NCBI GenBank assembly: GCA_023439505.1 | Contig: JAEXNR010000027.1 | Span: forward strand, 1-64,000 | Source of the DNA: Bacillota bacterium | GTDB lineage: Bacteria > Bacillota > Clostridia > Lachnospirales > Lachnospiraceae | Direction: 5' to 3' | DNA length: 64,000 nt | Notes under the pieces: model-generated | Databases searched by the model: none | What the model was told of the DNA's origin: nothing | The model's input: the letters and a program-made list of their open reading frames with translations, nothing else | Made by a program: the position numbers and the translations under genes | Part shown: one piece after another, positions 29,432 to 38,169 of the stretch | Numbering within the stretch: the stretch's first letter is position 1 | How the letters are laid out: the number at the start of each line of letters is the position of its first letter

Positions 29432-29490
29432 GGAAGCGTTTACAAAAAGACGGCGTTTGAATCTTACGCCGTCTTTTTGTAAACGCTTCC
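29432..29490. terminator. Bidirectional terminator with 24-bp perfect stem and cre-like ends
   Basis: A perfect 24-bp inverted repeat (arms 29432-29455 and 29467-29490, 11-base loop) separates the convergent AraC and aminotransferase genes. The stem holds a run of five A on one arm and five T on the other, so it could stop transcription both ways. The outer part of each arm (TGTAAACGCTTCC on the right arm) agrees with 13 of the 14 consensus positions of a CcpA cre box. Confidence 0.8.
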
Positions 29491-29516
29491 CATTCTTATG
29501 TCTGATTTATTATGTC

Positions 29517-30764
29517 TTATCTGCTTTTCTGAACAAAATAAGCTGATATTTTTTTTATTGCCGTAATAATTGCATCCACATCCTCATCCGTATAAAACTC
29601 ATCGATACTAAAACGGATTGCTGTGTCCAGGATTTCTTCCGCCGTCGGACACATTCCTTTAAAATACTTAATATTGTGTCCGTTATATTTACAGTCAAAG
29701 GGGCAATTTGTACCATCATAAGCATTTTTGTTAATAAACAGATCATAGTTATAAATGCAGCTTGGTATGTAGCCTCTCTGGTTCTCTATTCCTTCAGCAG
29801 CAAGTGCCTCCGAGAAGGTGTTTCTGTCTACCCCTGCCTCCTTCTCATCCACACGGAACATATAGAACCAGTAAGTACTTCTGCTGTCCTTTTCCACCTT
29901 TGGCGGATAAATGCCGGGCAAACCGGCGATTTCCTTACTGATCCTGTCACCAATCTCAGTTCTGCGTCTGCAGATACTTTCTACACGCCCCATCTGTCCA
30001 AGACCTACCGCTCCGGTCAACTCATTCATACGGTAATTCGGAGCAATAAATGGTACATCCCTGACATACTTCTTAGAAGGAAGTCTTTGATAATTTTTGT
30101 CAGCAAAACGTAATGCAGTTTCATACATTTCCGTATTGTTCATGATCAGAAGTCCGCCATCACCGGCACTGATCTGTTTGAAATCATTGAGGCTAAAGCA
30201 TCCGATGTCACCCATTGTTCCGAGAAGTCTTCCCTGATATTCTGCCAGATAGCTCTGGGCGCAGTCCTCTATTACTTTGATATTATGCTTCTTTGCCACC
30301 TTCATAATTCCATCCATATCCGCCGGACCGCCGGTAAGATGAACTACAACAATTGCCTTTGTTTTATCCGTTATCTTCTGTTCAACAGATACGGGATCCA
30401 GATTATAGCTGTGCGGATCCAGATCAGCAAACACAGGGATGGCATTCTGATACAGAATACCAATTACGGTACCCATATCTGTGATTGGAGACGTGATAAC
30501 TTCATCCCCTGCCGTAACACCACAGGTACCCAGAGCAACGTGAATTGCCGCAGTTCCTGAAGAAGTTGCCACACAATGTTTCATACCATACATCCGGGCG
30601 AATTGATCAGTTAGCTTTTTAACCTGTTCTCCGTACCAATAAAACAGCGTATTCTGATCCAACGCCTCTTTTAAATACTGTAGTTCTTCTTCCCCGAATC
30701 TTTTTCCGGTTCCAAAGGGAGTCGTTTTTGCTTTTGTACCCCCATATAATGCTAGTTCTTCCAT
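29517..30764 (-). CDS. DegT/DnrJ/EryC1/StrS-family PLP-dependent aminotransferase
   Basis: A 415-residue sugar aminotransferase of the DegT family. It shows the PLP phosphate loop SSGTAAIHVALG, the pocket EDCAQSY, and the Schiff-base Lys196 in CFSLNDFKQISAGDGG. GGAGG lies seven bases before the ATG. Such enzymes move an amino group between glutamate and a keto-sugar or inosose. It is the last gene of the catabolic locus and sits with a Gfo/Idh dehydrogenase, a pairing known from aminosugar and aminocyclitol routes (for example NtdA/NtdC for kanosamine, or scyllo-inosamine enzymes). In a catabolic setting it may run in the deaminating direction. Substrate unknown. Confidence 0.92.
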   Translation of the reverse strand: MEELALYGGTKAKTTPFGTGKRFGEEELQYLKEALDQNTLFYWYGEQVKKLTDQFARMYGMKHCVATSSGTAAIHVALGTCGVTAGDEVITSPITDMGTVIGILYQNAIPVFADLDPHSYNLDPVSVEQKITDKTKAIVVVHLTGGPADMDGIMKVAKKHNIKVIEDCAQSYLAEYQGRLLGTMGDIGCFSLNDFKQISAGDGGLLIMNNTEMYETALRFADKNYQRLPSKKYVRDVPFIAPNYRMNELTGAVGLGQMGRVESICRRRTEIGDRISKEIAGLPGIYPPKVEKDSRSTYWFYMFRVDEKEAGVDRNTFSEALAAEGIENQRGYIPSCIYNYDLFINKNAYDGTNCPFDCKYNGHNIKYFKGMCPTAEEILDTAIRFSIDEFYTDEDVDAIITAIKKISAYFVQKSR

Positions 30765-30994
30765 GACATAACCTCCATTTCAAACATATCCTCACATCTG
30801 TTCTACGATTTCATTTCAGATTTCAAAGGATATCCTACCCTTGAGCCTCTTTGCTCAATGGAATGTCTTCTTGTATTTTATAAGTACACGATGTCTTTCT
30901 TCTTCCGGAGAAAGGCTCCTTCCTTATATTATTATCATATCGCACAACTCTGCCTCTTTCTCTCATAATCTTCCGGCAGGTTTGACGTTTCTTA

Positions 30995-31900
30995 CTATTT
31001 TTTTATCAGCTCATTCCAAAGCACAATATCCATTTCTTTCTTTTCGGAGTATGATTGGATTATAGTATTCATGAGAGAAACGGATGCATATAACTGGGAG
31101 GCATCCAGAGGCGCCACATTCGTGCGCAGCATCTGGGCGAATTTTAAAAAACCTTTATAATAGGGCAGTACAGGTGAATCCAGCTCCTGTATCAAAGTAG
31201 AATTCGATCCGTTAATTACCACATAATGTTCCGGAACGTCTTTCAGAAAATTCAGTACCACATTATACTTTGCATACTTTACAATGGCTGATACATTCCC
31301 ATTGTTCTCTATTGCTGCCACACTAACCGGATCGTATCCGAATATCTGCAGACACATATCACACAGATGAGGGGCATAAAACCGAAACCCTCCATACTCA
31401 CTCCCTGTATCGGCAGGATAATTTATCGTTCCTCCCAACGGTTGACCAAGCCTGGACGGATTTTGAATAAACTGCCTGGCAAGCTTCACTCCCTCCATAT
31501 AAATACAGGTGGAGCCGCCTGTGATTAACGTATGATAATTGCTCGCAGTTTGCAGGAGCTGCTTGCAGTCTTCCTGATTTGCGGTAAAGGGCTTATCGAT
31601 CCAAACAGGAATTTGGGCCTTTAAAAAGGGTATCGCAAAGGGAAGATGAAGGTTTCCGTCTCTGAGTAAAATCATTACCGCATCTGTTAAGCCCGTCATT
31701 TCATTCACGTCTTCCAGAATAACGGGAATATGATATCTTTCAGCAATTTCTTGTGTACGCTCTTTGCTTTCTCCATAAATAGCGGTAACCTTAAAATCCG
31801 GATAAAGATACTGACCTGTGTTGCAATCCGGATGATTCAAAAGGGAGCAAAATGCTTCCGCATGGGAACTATCCGTACCGATCACGCCAATTCGCATCAT
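30995..31900 (-). CDS. Gfo/Idh/MocA-like oxidoreductase, short form
   Basis: A 301-residue protein with the Rossmann start RIGVIGTDSSHAEAFC, where the usual GxGxxG is altered to GTDSSH, a variant known in a Gfo/Idh subgroup. The family lysine is in IPVWIDKPFTANQEDC. The substrate domain is shorter than in typical members. Two adjacent ATG codons follow AGGA at about 7 bases. It stands 21 bases after the CBM9-like gene, while 230 bases separate it from the aminotransferase. The altered cofactor loop leaves open whether it is a dehydrogenase, an NAD-dependent glycosidase-like enzyme or a binding protein. Confidence 0.8.
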   Translation of the reverse strand: MMRIGVIGTDSSHAEAFCSLLNHPDCNTGQYLYPDFKVTAIYGESKERTQEIAERYHIPVILEDVNEMTGLTDAVMILLRDGNLHLPFAIPFLKAQIPVWIDKPFTANQEDCKQLLQTASNYHTLITGGSTCIYMEGVKLARQFIQNPSRLGQPLGGTINYPADTGSEYGGFRFYAPHLCDMCLQIFGYDPVSVAAIENNGNVSAIVKYAKYNVVLNFLKDVPEHYVVINGSNSTLIQELDSPVLPYYKGFLKFAQMLRTNVAPLDASQLYASVSLMNTIIQSYSEKKEMDIVLWNELIKK

Positions 31901-31921
31901 AGAAATGTCCTTTCCTCTTTC

Positions 31922-32533
31922 TCAGGCAAATACTAATGTTCCAAAGAATTCCGGCATACCAAAATCAGGAATATCACTATTCACATCATTCCAGGCAATG
32001 TAATGAGGCGTATTTGTTAAATCTCCGCACTTGTAGAAATTTGCTCTTATTTCCATTCCCTTCACGATCTTAAACGCGGGATAGAAGATTTGCACGAATT
32101 TAACGGGAATCTGAAATTCAGCTGCCCAACCTCCCGGTATACGGCATGTCTTAATATCAAAAAGCTTCTTTCCCTCCGGAACAAGGATCCGCACACTCTC
32201 CTGACTATTTGGCCCAAATCCCAGATAATAGGAACCATTTGGATTAATCTCCATATCAAAGTATCTGGAATCCTCGGTCCCCGGGCAGAAGAAAAACTCC
32301 AGACAACTGTCTTCGCAAACCATATCGTAATCTCCATGGTACTCCGCTCGAATATCAGCTTCTCTTGCTTCAAGACGAACATAAATCGCTTTTTCATCAT
32401 ATAAAAGTCTTGCCTCCGGATAAATATCTGTTTTTGGAAGCCATAGGTACTCATTCATGGGAGCAGTTTTTGCAAGCATAAAATCAATCTCTCCCTCATG
32501 AAAACTAACCGGTTTCATATTATATTTTTTCAT
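31922..32533 (-). CDS. CBM9-like carbohydrate-binding protein
   Basis: A 203-residue beta-sandwich protein of the carbohydrate-binding family 9-like group. Typical patterns are present: ARLLYDEKAIYVRLEARE, EDSCLEFFFCPGTEDSRYFDMEINPNG, WAAEFQIPV and the closing PEFFGTLVF. AAAGGAGG precedes the ATG. There is no signal peptide, so it would be cytoplasmic, which is unusual for a binding module and suggests a catalytic or adaptor role. It lies 43 bases after the PHP hydrolase gene and 21 bases before a Gfo/Idh gene in the unknown catabolic locus. Confidence 0.82.
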   Translation of the reverse strand: MKKYNMKPVSFHEGEIDFMLAKTAPMNEYLWLPKTDIYPEARLLYDEKAIYVRLEAREADIRAEYHGDYDMVCEDSCLEFFFCPGTEDSRYFDMEINPNGSYYLGFGPNSQESVRILVPEGKKLFDIKTCRIPGGWAAEFQIPVKFVQIFYPAFKIVKGMEIRANFYKCGDLTNTPHYIAWNDVNSDIPDFGMPEFFGTLVFA

Positions 32534-32576
32534 ATCTTAACCTCCTTTCCGCACGGTCTGCGTGCAGTTTCATTTT

Positions 32577-34109
32577 TTATTTATTCCCGGATGTTACAAT
32601 CAGTGCCTGCATCTCCTGATAGGTGTGATACCTGCTTTCTTTCTTACCGGCATATACCGGATTAGCGATTCCGATAAACTCGCCCTTTGCATTGCGAATC
32701 TCTATGTGTATCCATTGATAAGGTGATGCATCACCGCGATAGGTAAAATGGATCTTTGCGGTCCCCGGATCTATCTCTTGAACCTGCACCTGCCTGCCAT
32801 TTACCATAAGTTTGCAATTCATAATTTCTTCTGCCACTGTAACATGAATCGTATATTCAAGAAAATAAGGCCTGCAGGTACAAGCCTCCGGCAGACATTC
32901 TCCGGGTAGATAAGAATACTCCTTTGTCTCACCATCAAACCGTAAAGTTATAACCGGCACCAACTCAATAAATCTACTGACACAACTATGTCCCGATTTG
33001 ACATGCGCAAGAATCGCTTTTGGGGATAATTCTTCAGAATAAACAACAGTTCTTGGATCCCCTATAATAGAAGGAAGTATCGCGTTATCATAACGCTCCT
33101 CCACCAGATTATGGGCATCACTTCCTCCGATAGCATAGACCTTGTGCCCATCTTCCCATAACAGATAAAAAAGTTTTAGTGCGAGCTCATTGGATACCGC
33201 TGCATTGTCGTAGGTCGGATCATTTTCAATTTCTATGGTATCAAATAAGTGAATAGGGATATTGAATAATTCCCAACTCCAGGGGTATAAAAAAGGATGA
33301 TTTAAACTGTTGATATATCCTTTTTCTCTGTTTCTCTCCATGATCGCAAGAACAGCTTTCTCCGTTTTCACTTGATCAGACGGGTTAAGGAAAATGTCTT
33401 GTATCTCTTTTGGAAGTTCTCTGATTCCAAAGCAGTTAAGATGACCGAATTCTGTAGTCACCTCAATCCCGGGGATCACCAGGGTTTTGGCTGCTTCAAA
33501 ACCGGTATGAATTAAGTTATGCTCCGTAGTCACATAAAAATCCAACTTCTGCTCAGCTGCAATCTGCATAGCCTCCTTCACACTGCATTTACCGTCGGAA
33601 AGCCGGGTATGGGTGTGAAAATCACCTGCATACCATCTCTCCTGATCCGAATAACACCGTGCTTCATCATATTCGCTCAAGGTTAATTGATCTTTCTCCT
33701 TATCATAATCCGTCCACGATTCCTCACCAATATGATCCGGTGGCGTGTTTGCTGTATTACATCGAAACCGAAGGGTTACCATCGCTGGCTCTTGAAACAG
33801 TTCATTAAAATTTTCATACATACAATATAAACTGCACTTCCAGCTTCCCCTCATAATAGGCCCCGGTATGCCTCCGATACTGGTATTATCTTTCCTGCCT
33901 CCGATAATATAACGTAACTCTCCATGGCTTACTTCTCTTTGCAGTCTAATGATATTTCCTGGATCAGCTATTCTAAGAAAACACTTAAATCTTAACTTAT
34001 CCTCCAGCTCCAGCGAAATTTCTATATTTTGATAATCTTTTGCAAGATGAAATTCGATGGTTTTGTTCACATTCAATTTTGATAATACCATCTGATACGT
34101 CCGCTCCAT
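32577..34109 (-). CDS. PHP-domain metallohydrolase, CehA/McbA-like
   Basis: A 510-residue protein with a central PHP metallo-phosphoesterase-type domain. Metal ligands visible in order are DFHTHTRLSDG (H165, H167), TEHNLIH, IPGIEVTTEFGHLNCFG, NHPF and GGSDAHN. An N-terminal beta domain of about 155 residues and a C-terminal beta domain flank it, as in CehA/McbA-like hydrolases. A G-rich ribosome site stands about 8 bases before the ATG. It may cleave a phosphate, carbamate or ester from a sugar in the same pathway. A probable terminator precedes it, so it may begin a second transcription unit. Confidence 0.85.
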   Translation of the reverse strand: MERTYQMVLSKLNVNKTIEFHLAKDYQNIEISLELEDKLRFKCFLRIADPGNIIRLQREVSHGELRYIIGGRKDNTSIGGIPGPIMRGSWKCSLYCMYENFNELFQEPAMVTLRFRCNTANTPPDHIGEESWTDYDKEKDQLTLSEYDEARCYSDQERWYAGDFHTHTRLSDGKCSVKEAMQIAAEQKLDFYVTTEHNLIHTGFEAAKTLVIPGIEVTTEFGHLNCFGIRELPKEIQDIFLNPSDQVKTEKAVLAIMERNREKGYINSLNHPFLYPWSWELFNIPIHLFDTIEIENDPTYDNAAVSNELALKLFYLLWEDGHKVYAIGGSDAHNLVEERYDNAILPSIIGDPRTVVYSEELSPKAILAHVKSGHSCVSRFIELVPVITLRFDGETKEYSYLPGECLPEACTCRPYFLEYTIHVTVAEEIMNCKLMVNGRQVQVQEIDPGTAKIHFTYRGDASPYQWIHIEIRNAKGEFIGIANPVYAGKKESRYHTYQEMQALIVTSGNK

Positions 34110-34154
34110 CCCACATTCCCCCCTTTAGCAAAGCATAATGTATACATTTAAAAC

Positions 34155-34205
34155 AGGCCTGTATCTTATCGTCAGGCAAAGGAACGTTCAATAGAATACA
34201 GGCCT
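34155..34205 (-). terminator. Probable terminator inside the catabolic locus
   Basis: Perfect 10-bp arms (34155-34164 and 34196-34205) frame a 31-base loop between the genes at 34257 and 34109. On the minus strand the stem is followed by TGTTTT, a modest T-run. Partial read-through into the PHP gene is possible. Confidence 0.55.
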
Positions 34206-34256
34206 TCTTATTTCTATATTACCTATCATATATAATGATTTTGATGGTAATCAAAG

Positions 34257-35297
34257 TTATTTTAAATATTGCTTGCGGTTCTCTGCCAGAATTCGATCCC
34301 TTTCCATATTCTTAATCCTCCTCATGGCTTCACAAGTTCTGGCCCATGCCAACTCGGGATTTCTGGCTGCATAATCGTTAGACTCACTGCCATAATACCC
34401 CCAGGCAATGATTGTTCTGGCTCCGGCATCATATGCTGCTTCCGTTGCGATGACAATGTCCTCCTCCGCTCCTCTGGGATTGTCATAAGCCTGAATCCAT
34501 ATGTTATGATCCTTGTGAAATCTCTCGCTGACATCCAGATTCAGCTTTGTATTTGCATAAACAAAGGGATATGCTTCCAACTCCTTCTGTCCAAGCCAGT
34601 AAGGGTCGGAGCCGATATTGCTGACGGCGGGAAGACTGCAAAGACGATCAATGGTTTCAAGATTAATCCCATACTGGGTTCCCAGCATAACACAGATGAT
34701 ATTTTCCATGCCAAGATCAGCACTATACTGTGTGATTTCACGAAAATAATCTACAATTGTCTCGATTCTGAATTCCTCCGCATCTGCATCGGCAATTTCC
34801 GGCATGGGACGGTTATACTTCTCCTCAAAGAGCTTTTTACAACGTGGACAACTACAGCTGTAAAAGGTTTTATTGTCTTTCTCCATTAAGGGAAGATGGG
34901 GTTCATCCCAAAAGATTGTCTTGCCGCCGATTTCTTTGACCGTATTGATCCAGTCCTTTGTGAACTTACGAAAATCAGGGCTGTTCAAACAAGCACGCAC
35001 CGGATCCATCTCTCCATTGGAATAAATCACGTGACTGTCCGGACAATAAGCCAGAAAATGCGATTTATCTCCCGGAGGACCTCCCAGTCCCCAGTTATCT
35101 ACCCATACCTCCAAGCCCACATCCTCGGACATGGCTATCATGTCTTTCATTCTCACCTTATGTCTGTCCCAATCCGTATGGGAAAACATATGTACCACAA
35201 GATCCATATCATTTCTGATCATATCTCTCATATCCTGCTGCGCGTGATGGAGCATGCGGTTTCCATGATATGCAGCGCCTAATTTTAAAGGTTTCAT
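34257..35297 (-). CDS. Unrecognised TIM-barrel-like protein, possible glycosidase
   Basis: A protein of about 346 residues; the ATG at 35297 follows GGAGG at five bases. The sequence alternates strands and helices like a glycosidase TIM barrel: DMDLVVHMFSHTDWDRH, VGLEVWVDNWGLGG, then GGKTIFWDEPHLP, NIICVMLGTQYG, and ARTIIAWGYYG near the end. The WDEPH motif lies where a barrel strand would place a catalytic acid. A CSCPRCKKLFEEKY segment resembles a cysteine cluster seen in several uncharacterised barrel proteins. No signal peptide. I do not recognise a named family with certainty. It is the last gene before an internal terminator of the catabolic locus. Confidence 0.75.
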   Translation of the reverse strand: MKPLKLGAAYHGNRMLHHAQQDMRDMIRNDMDLVVHMFSHTDWDRHKVRMKDMIAMSEDVGLEVWVDNWGLGGPPGDKSHFLAYCPDSHVIYSNGEMDPVRACLNSPDFRKFTKDWINTVKEIGGKTIFWDEPHLPLMEKDNKTFYSCSCPRCKKLFEEKYNRPMPEIADADAEEFRIETIVDYFREITQYSADLGMENIICVMLGTQYGINLETIDRLCSLPAVSNIGSDPYWLGQKELEAYPFVYANTKLNLDVSERFHKDHNIWIQAYDNPRGAEEDIVIATEAAYDAGARTIIAWGYYGSESNDYAARNPELAWARTCEAMRRIKNMERDRILAENRKQYLK

Positions 35298-35361
35298 TAT
35301 ATCCTCCATTCTAAGAATCTATCATTTACCATTTCGTTTCCTTTGATTCTCCCTTATTCAT

Positions 35362-35991
35362 CTAAAAATTTGGAACATAACTGCTGTTGATTGCCTCCCA
35401 ATTGGGTTGAATCACTTTAAGACTCCTAAACTGAACCTGGCTGCAGTAAGCCCCCAGACCCACTTTATTACAATCTCTAAGCTCCTCCGCTGTCGGATCG
35501 AATAATTCCACCACCAGCTCCCCATCTACAAAAAGAAATGCATGATTGTCAATTACACCTGTCTGGATGTGATAGGTTCTTCCTGGCACCAGTTGAAACA
35601 AAGACGTTCCCGCCCAGGGGACACATTGAGGATAATGCTCGATCCCGGCTTTATTGTCCCACCAGCCTGCAAGACCACCGATATATCCTCTTCCGGCATC
35701 ATTCTTCTCAAAATCCCAGCCTTCTGTTCGAAAGGTAAAATTCAAATCATTCTGACAGGGTGCAATCGTTCTCCCTTCAAAGTCCAACAAGATATCGTAT
35801 GGGAAATTCTCCTTCAGATACACAATAGCTCCTGCATTCTCCCGGCAGCTTCCCGTAAGCCATTCCCCCTGCACCGACCATTCCCCACCGGTAACATCAA
35901 AATCCTCCTTCAGTGAGGATTCGGAGAAAACCTTCTCATAGAGTATTGCCGACTTACTTAAATCAATGTTTTTACTGTTTATCTTCAGCAA
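35362..35991 (-). CDS. Concanavalin A-like (LamG/YesU-like) beta-sandwich protein
   Basis: A 209-residue protein that starts at TTG (35991) with GGAGG six bases upstream; no ATG stands near. Patterns such as EWSVQGEWLTGSC, YDILLDFEGRTIAP, FTFRTEGWDFE, YHIQTGVIDNHAFLFVDGELVVEL and KVGLGAYCSQVQFRSLKV fit a laminin-G/concanavalin-type jelly roll like those of DUF1961 (YesU) or DUF1080 proteins. No catalytic residues are evident and there is no signal peptide. It lies between the DapA-like gene and the barrel protein and may bind or process the same sugar. Confidence 0.75.
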   Translation of the reverse strand: MLKINSKNIDLSKSAILYEKVFSESSLKEDFDVTGGEWSVQGEWLTGSCRENAGAIVYLKENFPYDILLDFEGRTIAPCQNDLNFTFRTEGWDFEKNDAGRGYIGGLAGWWDNKAGIEHYPQCVPWAGTSLFQLVPGRTYHIQTGVIDNHAFLFVDGELVVELFDPTAEELRDCNKVGLGAYCSQVQFRSLKVIQPNWEAINSSYVPNF

Positions 35992-36051
35992 ATTAATCCT
36001 CCCCGGCAGCTGTCTCGCTGCCTCCCTTTCCTTAATCCCATGTTAAAATGA

Positions 36052-37110
36052 TTAACTCTCTAACCATTTATGAAGGTTTTCACGAACAAACAGATCATCA
36101 TTCAAATGGGGATACATATCATATACCCTGTCGATCTCTTCCTTTTGACCAGGTGAGAGTGTCTCCTCAGGATCCAAACACCAGATTCCCTTGAGCAGTC
36201 CCTGTCTGCGGAGTACCTCATGAACTCCGGGGATGACTCCCCGAAAACCATTGGCTGCATCGAAGAAGGCCGCATTACAATCGGTAATCTGATTTGCAAG
36301 GGTTAATAGTTCCCTTGGAATCTCCTCCTGTCCGGATGCCTTCTTAAGCCGCTCAAAGATGGCAACAACCGTATGGGTCCACATGGACCAATGTCCCAGA
36401 AGACCACCTACAAACCGCTTCCGATAGACTTTATTGTCCTTACGAAACTCAAAAGAGCTTAAAAGATCCACTACGATATTATCGTCATTGCCTGTATACA
36501 ATGAGATCTGATCACTGCGGCTGGAAAAGGCTGCTGCCCTGACCACATCAAGGGTCTGATACCGGTTAAAGGGAGCTGCCTTAATCGCTATCACCCCGTT
36601 AATTTCGCACAGTCTGCACCAGTAATCATAGCTTAATAATCGCCCTCCCACAGATGGCTGAAGGTAAAATCCAATCACGGGAAGAACATCAGCAATCATC
36701 CCGGCGCGCTCAATCAGCATATCTTCACTATAAGAGGATAAGCTCCCTGTACTTAACAGCACCGCATCATACCCCAGATTCTTCGCCAGTGACGCCTCCT
36801 TTACCGCCTGTTGTGTGGGACCGCACACCCCGGCGATCTTAATGATTGTTTTACCGGTTCTGTTCTCATAAGCTTCTACTTCCTCATGCCCGATCCGAAG
36901 CAATGGCTCATATAAGCCTACATTGGGATCACGAATTTCAAACTGGGTTGTATGGACACCAACTGCCAGTCCCCCCGCTCCCGCATCCAGATAGTATCGG
37001 ATCAGAGCTCTCTGATAAGTTTCATTAAAGGAGCGGTTTTCATTCAGCGCAAGGGGGAATGCGGGAATCACAGTTCCTTCTCTTAACTTTTGCATTGCTT
37101 CCGGTCTCAT
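36052..37110 (-). CDS. DapA/NanA-family Schiff-base lyase or aldolase
   Basis: A 352-residue TIM-barrel protein of the dihydrodipicolinate synthase/N-acetylneuraminate lyase superfamily. The Schiff-base lysine is Lys177 in VIAIKAAPFN, and the partner tyrosine is Tyr149 in VIGFYLQPSVG. The N-terminus (TVIPAFPLAL) and GGLAVGVHTTQFEI correspond to the family substrate loop, where the usual GTTGE is changed to GVHTTQ. At 352 residues it is longer than the usual 290-300, with extra C-terminal helices. The start overlaps the stop of the epimerase gene by one base (TAATG). It probably makes or cleaves a keto-acid such as a deoxy-sugar acid. Substrate unknown. Confidence 0.88.
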   Translation of the reverse strand: MRPEAMQKLREGTVIPAFPLALNENRSFNETYQRALIRYYLDAGAGGLAVGVHTTQFEIRDPNVGLYEPLLRIGHEEVEAYENRTGKTIIKIAGVCGPTQQAVKEASLAKNLGYDAVLLSTGSLSSYSEDMLIERAGMIADVLPVIGFYLQPSVGGRLLSYDYWCRLCEINGVIAIKAAPFNRYQTLDVVRAAAFSSRSDQISLYTGNDDNIVVDLLSSFEFRKDNKVYRKRFVGGLLGHWSMWTHTVVAIFERLKKASGQEEIPRELLTLANQITDCNAAFFDAANGFRGVIPGVHEVLRRQGLLKGIWCLDPEETLSPGQKEEIDRVYDMYPHLNDDLFVRENLHKWLES

Positions 37111-38126
37111 TAATATATTCCCTTCCTTTCTTCAAAATGGGTTGGCTTATTCATTGACTTGCCGCCTTCCATTATCCATTCGGCCTGCCATTGTATCATC
37201 TGTCCCAGTGATATTTTGGGATAACCAAAAAGGGAAGACATTTTTGTTGTATTGGACAGAAAGGAATCATTAGACTCAGTGCCTTCCAGGAAGCATTTCT
37301 TGTGAAATATTCTTGCAAATTCCTCTGCGACATAACGAACGCTGATTGTTTCAGGCCCGGTTACATTCAGGATATTGGCGGGACTTTGTGTATGCAGCAG
37401 GGAACGGATTGCTATTTCATTGGCATCTCCCTGCCAGATACAATTAAAGCTTGCATTGGATAGATGAATCACTTCTTCCTTCCATACCTTTGATGCGATA
37501 TCATACAAAACACCGTAGGTCAGAGCAATTGCATAATTTAAGCGATAAATAAGAACCTCCGTACCATAGCGGAGAGCGCCATATTGAAAACAGCGTTCTC
37601 TTGCCAGACAGGATTGCGGGTATTCTCCTGTCGGATTCAACTTCGTTTCTTCCACACACCCCCCTGAATAGCTTGGTACAATAGGATAGATGTTGCCACT
37701 GGAAAATACGACAATTTTAGATCTTTTAAACCTTTCTGCTACCAGAGACGGGAGCCATGCATTCATTGCCCAGGTGAAGGGTTCCTGACCGTCGGTTCCG
37801 AATTTGCGCCCCGCCATGAAGATCACATTTTCAACATCCGGTATCGCATCAAGTGCTCCCTCTTCCAATAAATCGGAGGAAATAATTCTTACTCCCTGAT
37901 TTCTCAGCGCCTGTGCGGTCTCCTTATCGGAAAATCTCGAGACGGCAAAGATTTCTTTCTGTATACCTGCCTTTTTGACCGCATTTTTAGCAAGCAGCGC
38001 AAGAGATGGCCCCATCTTTCCTCCTGCTCCAAGAATCAGAATATCTCCCTGGATTTTTTTCATATCAGTTATCAGTGCCTCCGATGGCTCAGTTAACATT
38101 TGATTTAATATTTCTTCCGACCACAT
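37110..38126 (-). CDS. NAD-dependent epimerase/dehydratase (extended SDR)
   Basis: A 338-residue short-chain dehydrogenase of the extended type. The cofactor motif is ILGAGGKMGPSL, about 20 residues further in than usual because of an N-terminal helix. The catalytic pair appears to lie in the SSGNIYP segment and further on, where a YxxxK-like tyrosine would stand; the exact YxxxK spacing is not clear (CLARERCFQYGALRYG), so activity may be altered. NVTGPETISVRYVAEEFARIF is the typical sugar-epimerase tail. GGGAGG lies eight bases before the ATG. The stop overlaps the next start by one base, so it is coupled to the DapA-like protein. Confidence 0.87.
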   Translation of the reverse strand: MWSEEILNQMLTEPSEALITDMKKIQGDILILGAGGKMGPSLALLAKNAVKKAGIQKEIFAVSRFSDKETAQALRNQGVRIISSDLLEEGALDAIPDVENVIFMAGRKFGTDGQEPFTWAMNAWLPSLVAERFKRSKIVVFSSGNIYPIVPSYSGGCVEETKLNPTGEYPQSCLARERCFQYGALRYGTEVLIYRLNYAIALTYGVLYDIASKVWKEEVIHLSNASFNCIWQGDANEIAIRSLLHTQSPANILNVTGPETISVRYVAEEFARIFHKKCFLEGTESNDSFLSNTTKMSSLFGYPKISLGQMIQWQAEWIMEGGKSMNKPTHFEERKGIY

Positions 38127-38169
38127 ATCATGTTCCTCCCATTATCTGACCACAGCCTTTAATTCCTAT

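Noticed and set aside
30835..30966. 43-codon minus-strand ORF between the short Gfo/Idh and aminotransferase genes
   Set aside because: The ribosome site is weak and too close to the ATG, and the basic sequence resembles no family. The 230-base gap shows no other feature beyond a TTGAGC/GCTCAA repeat.
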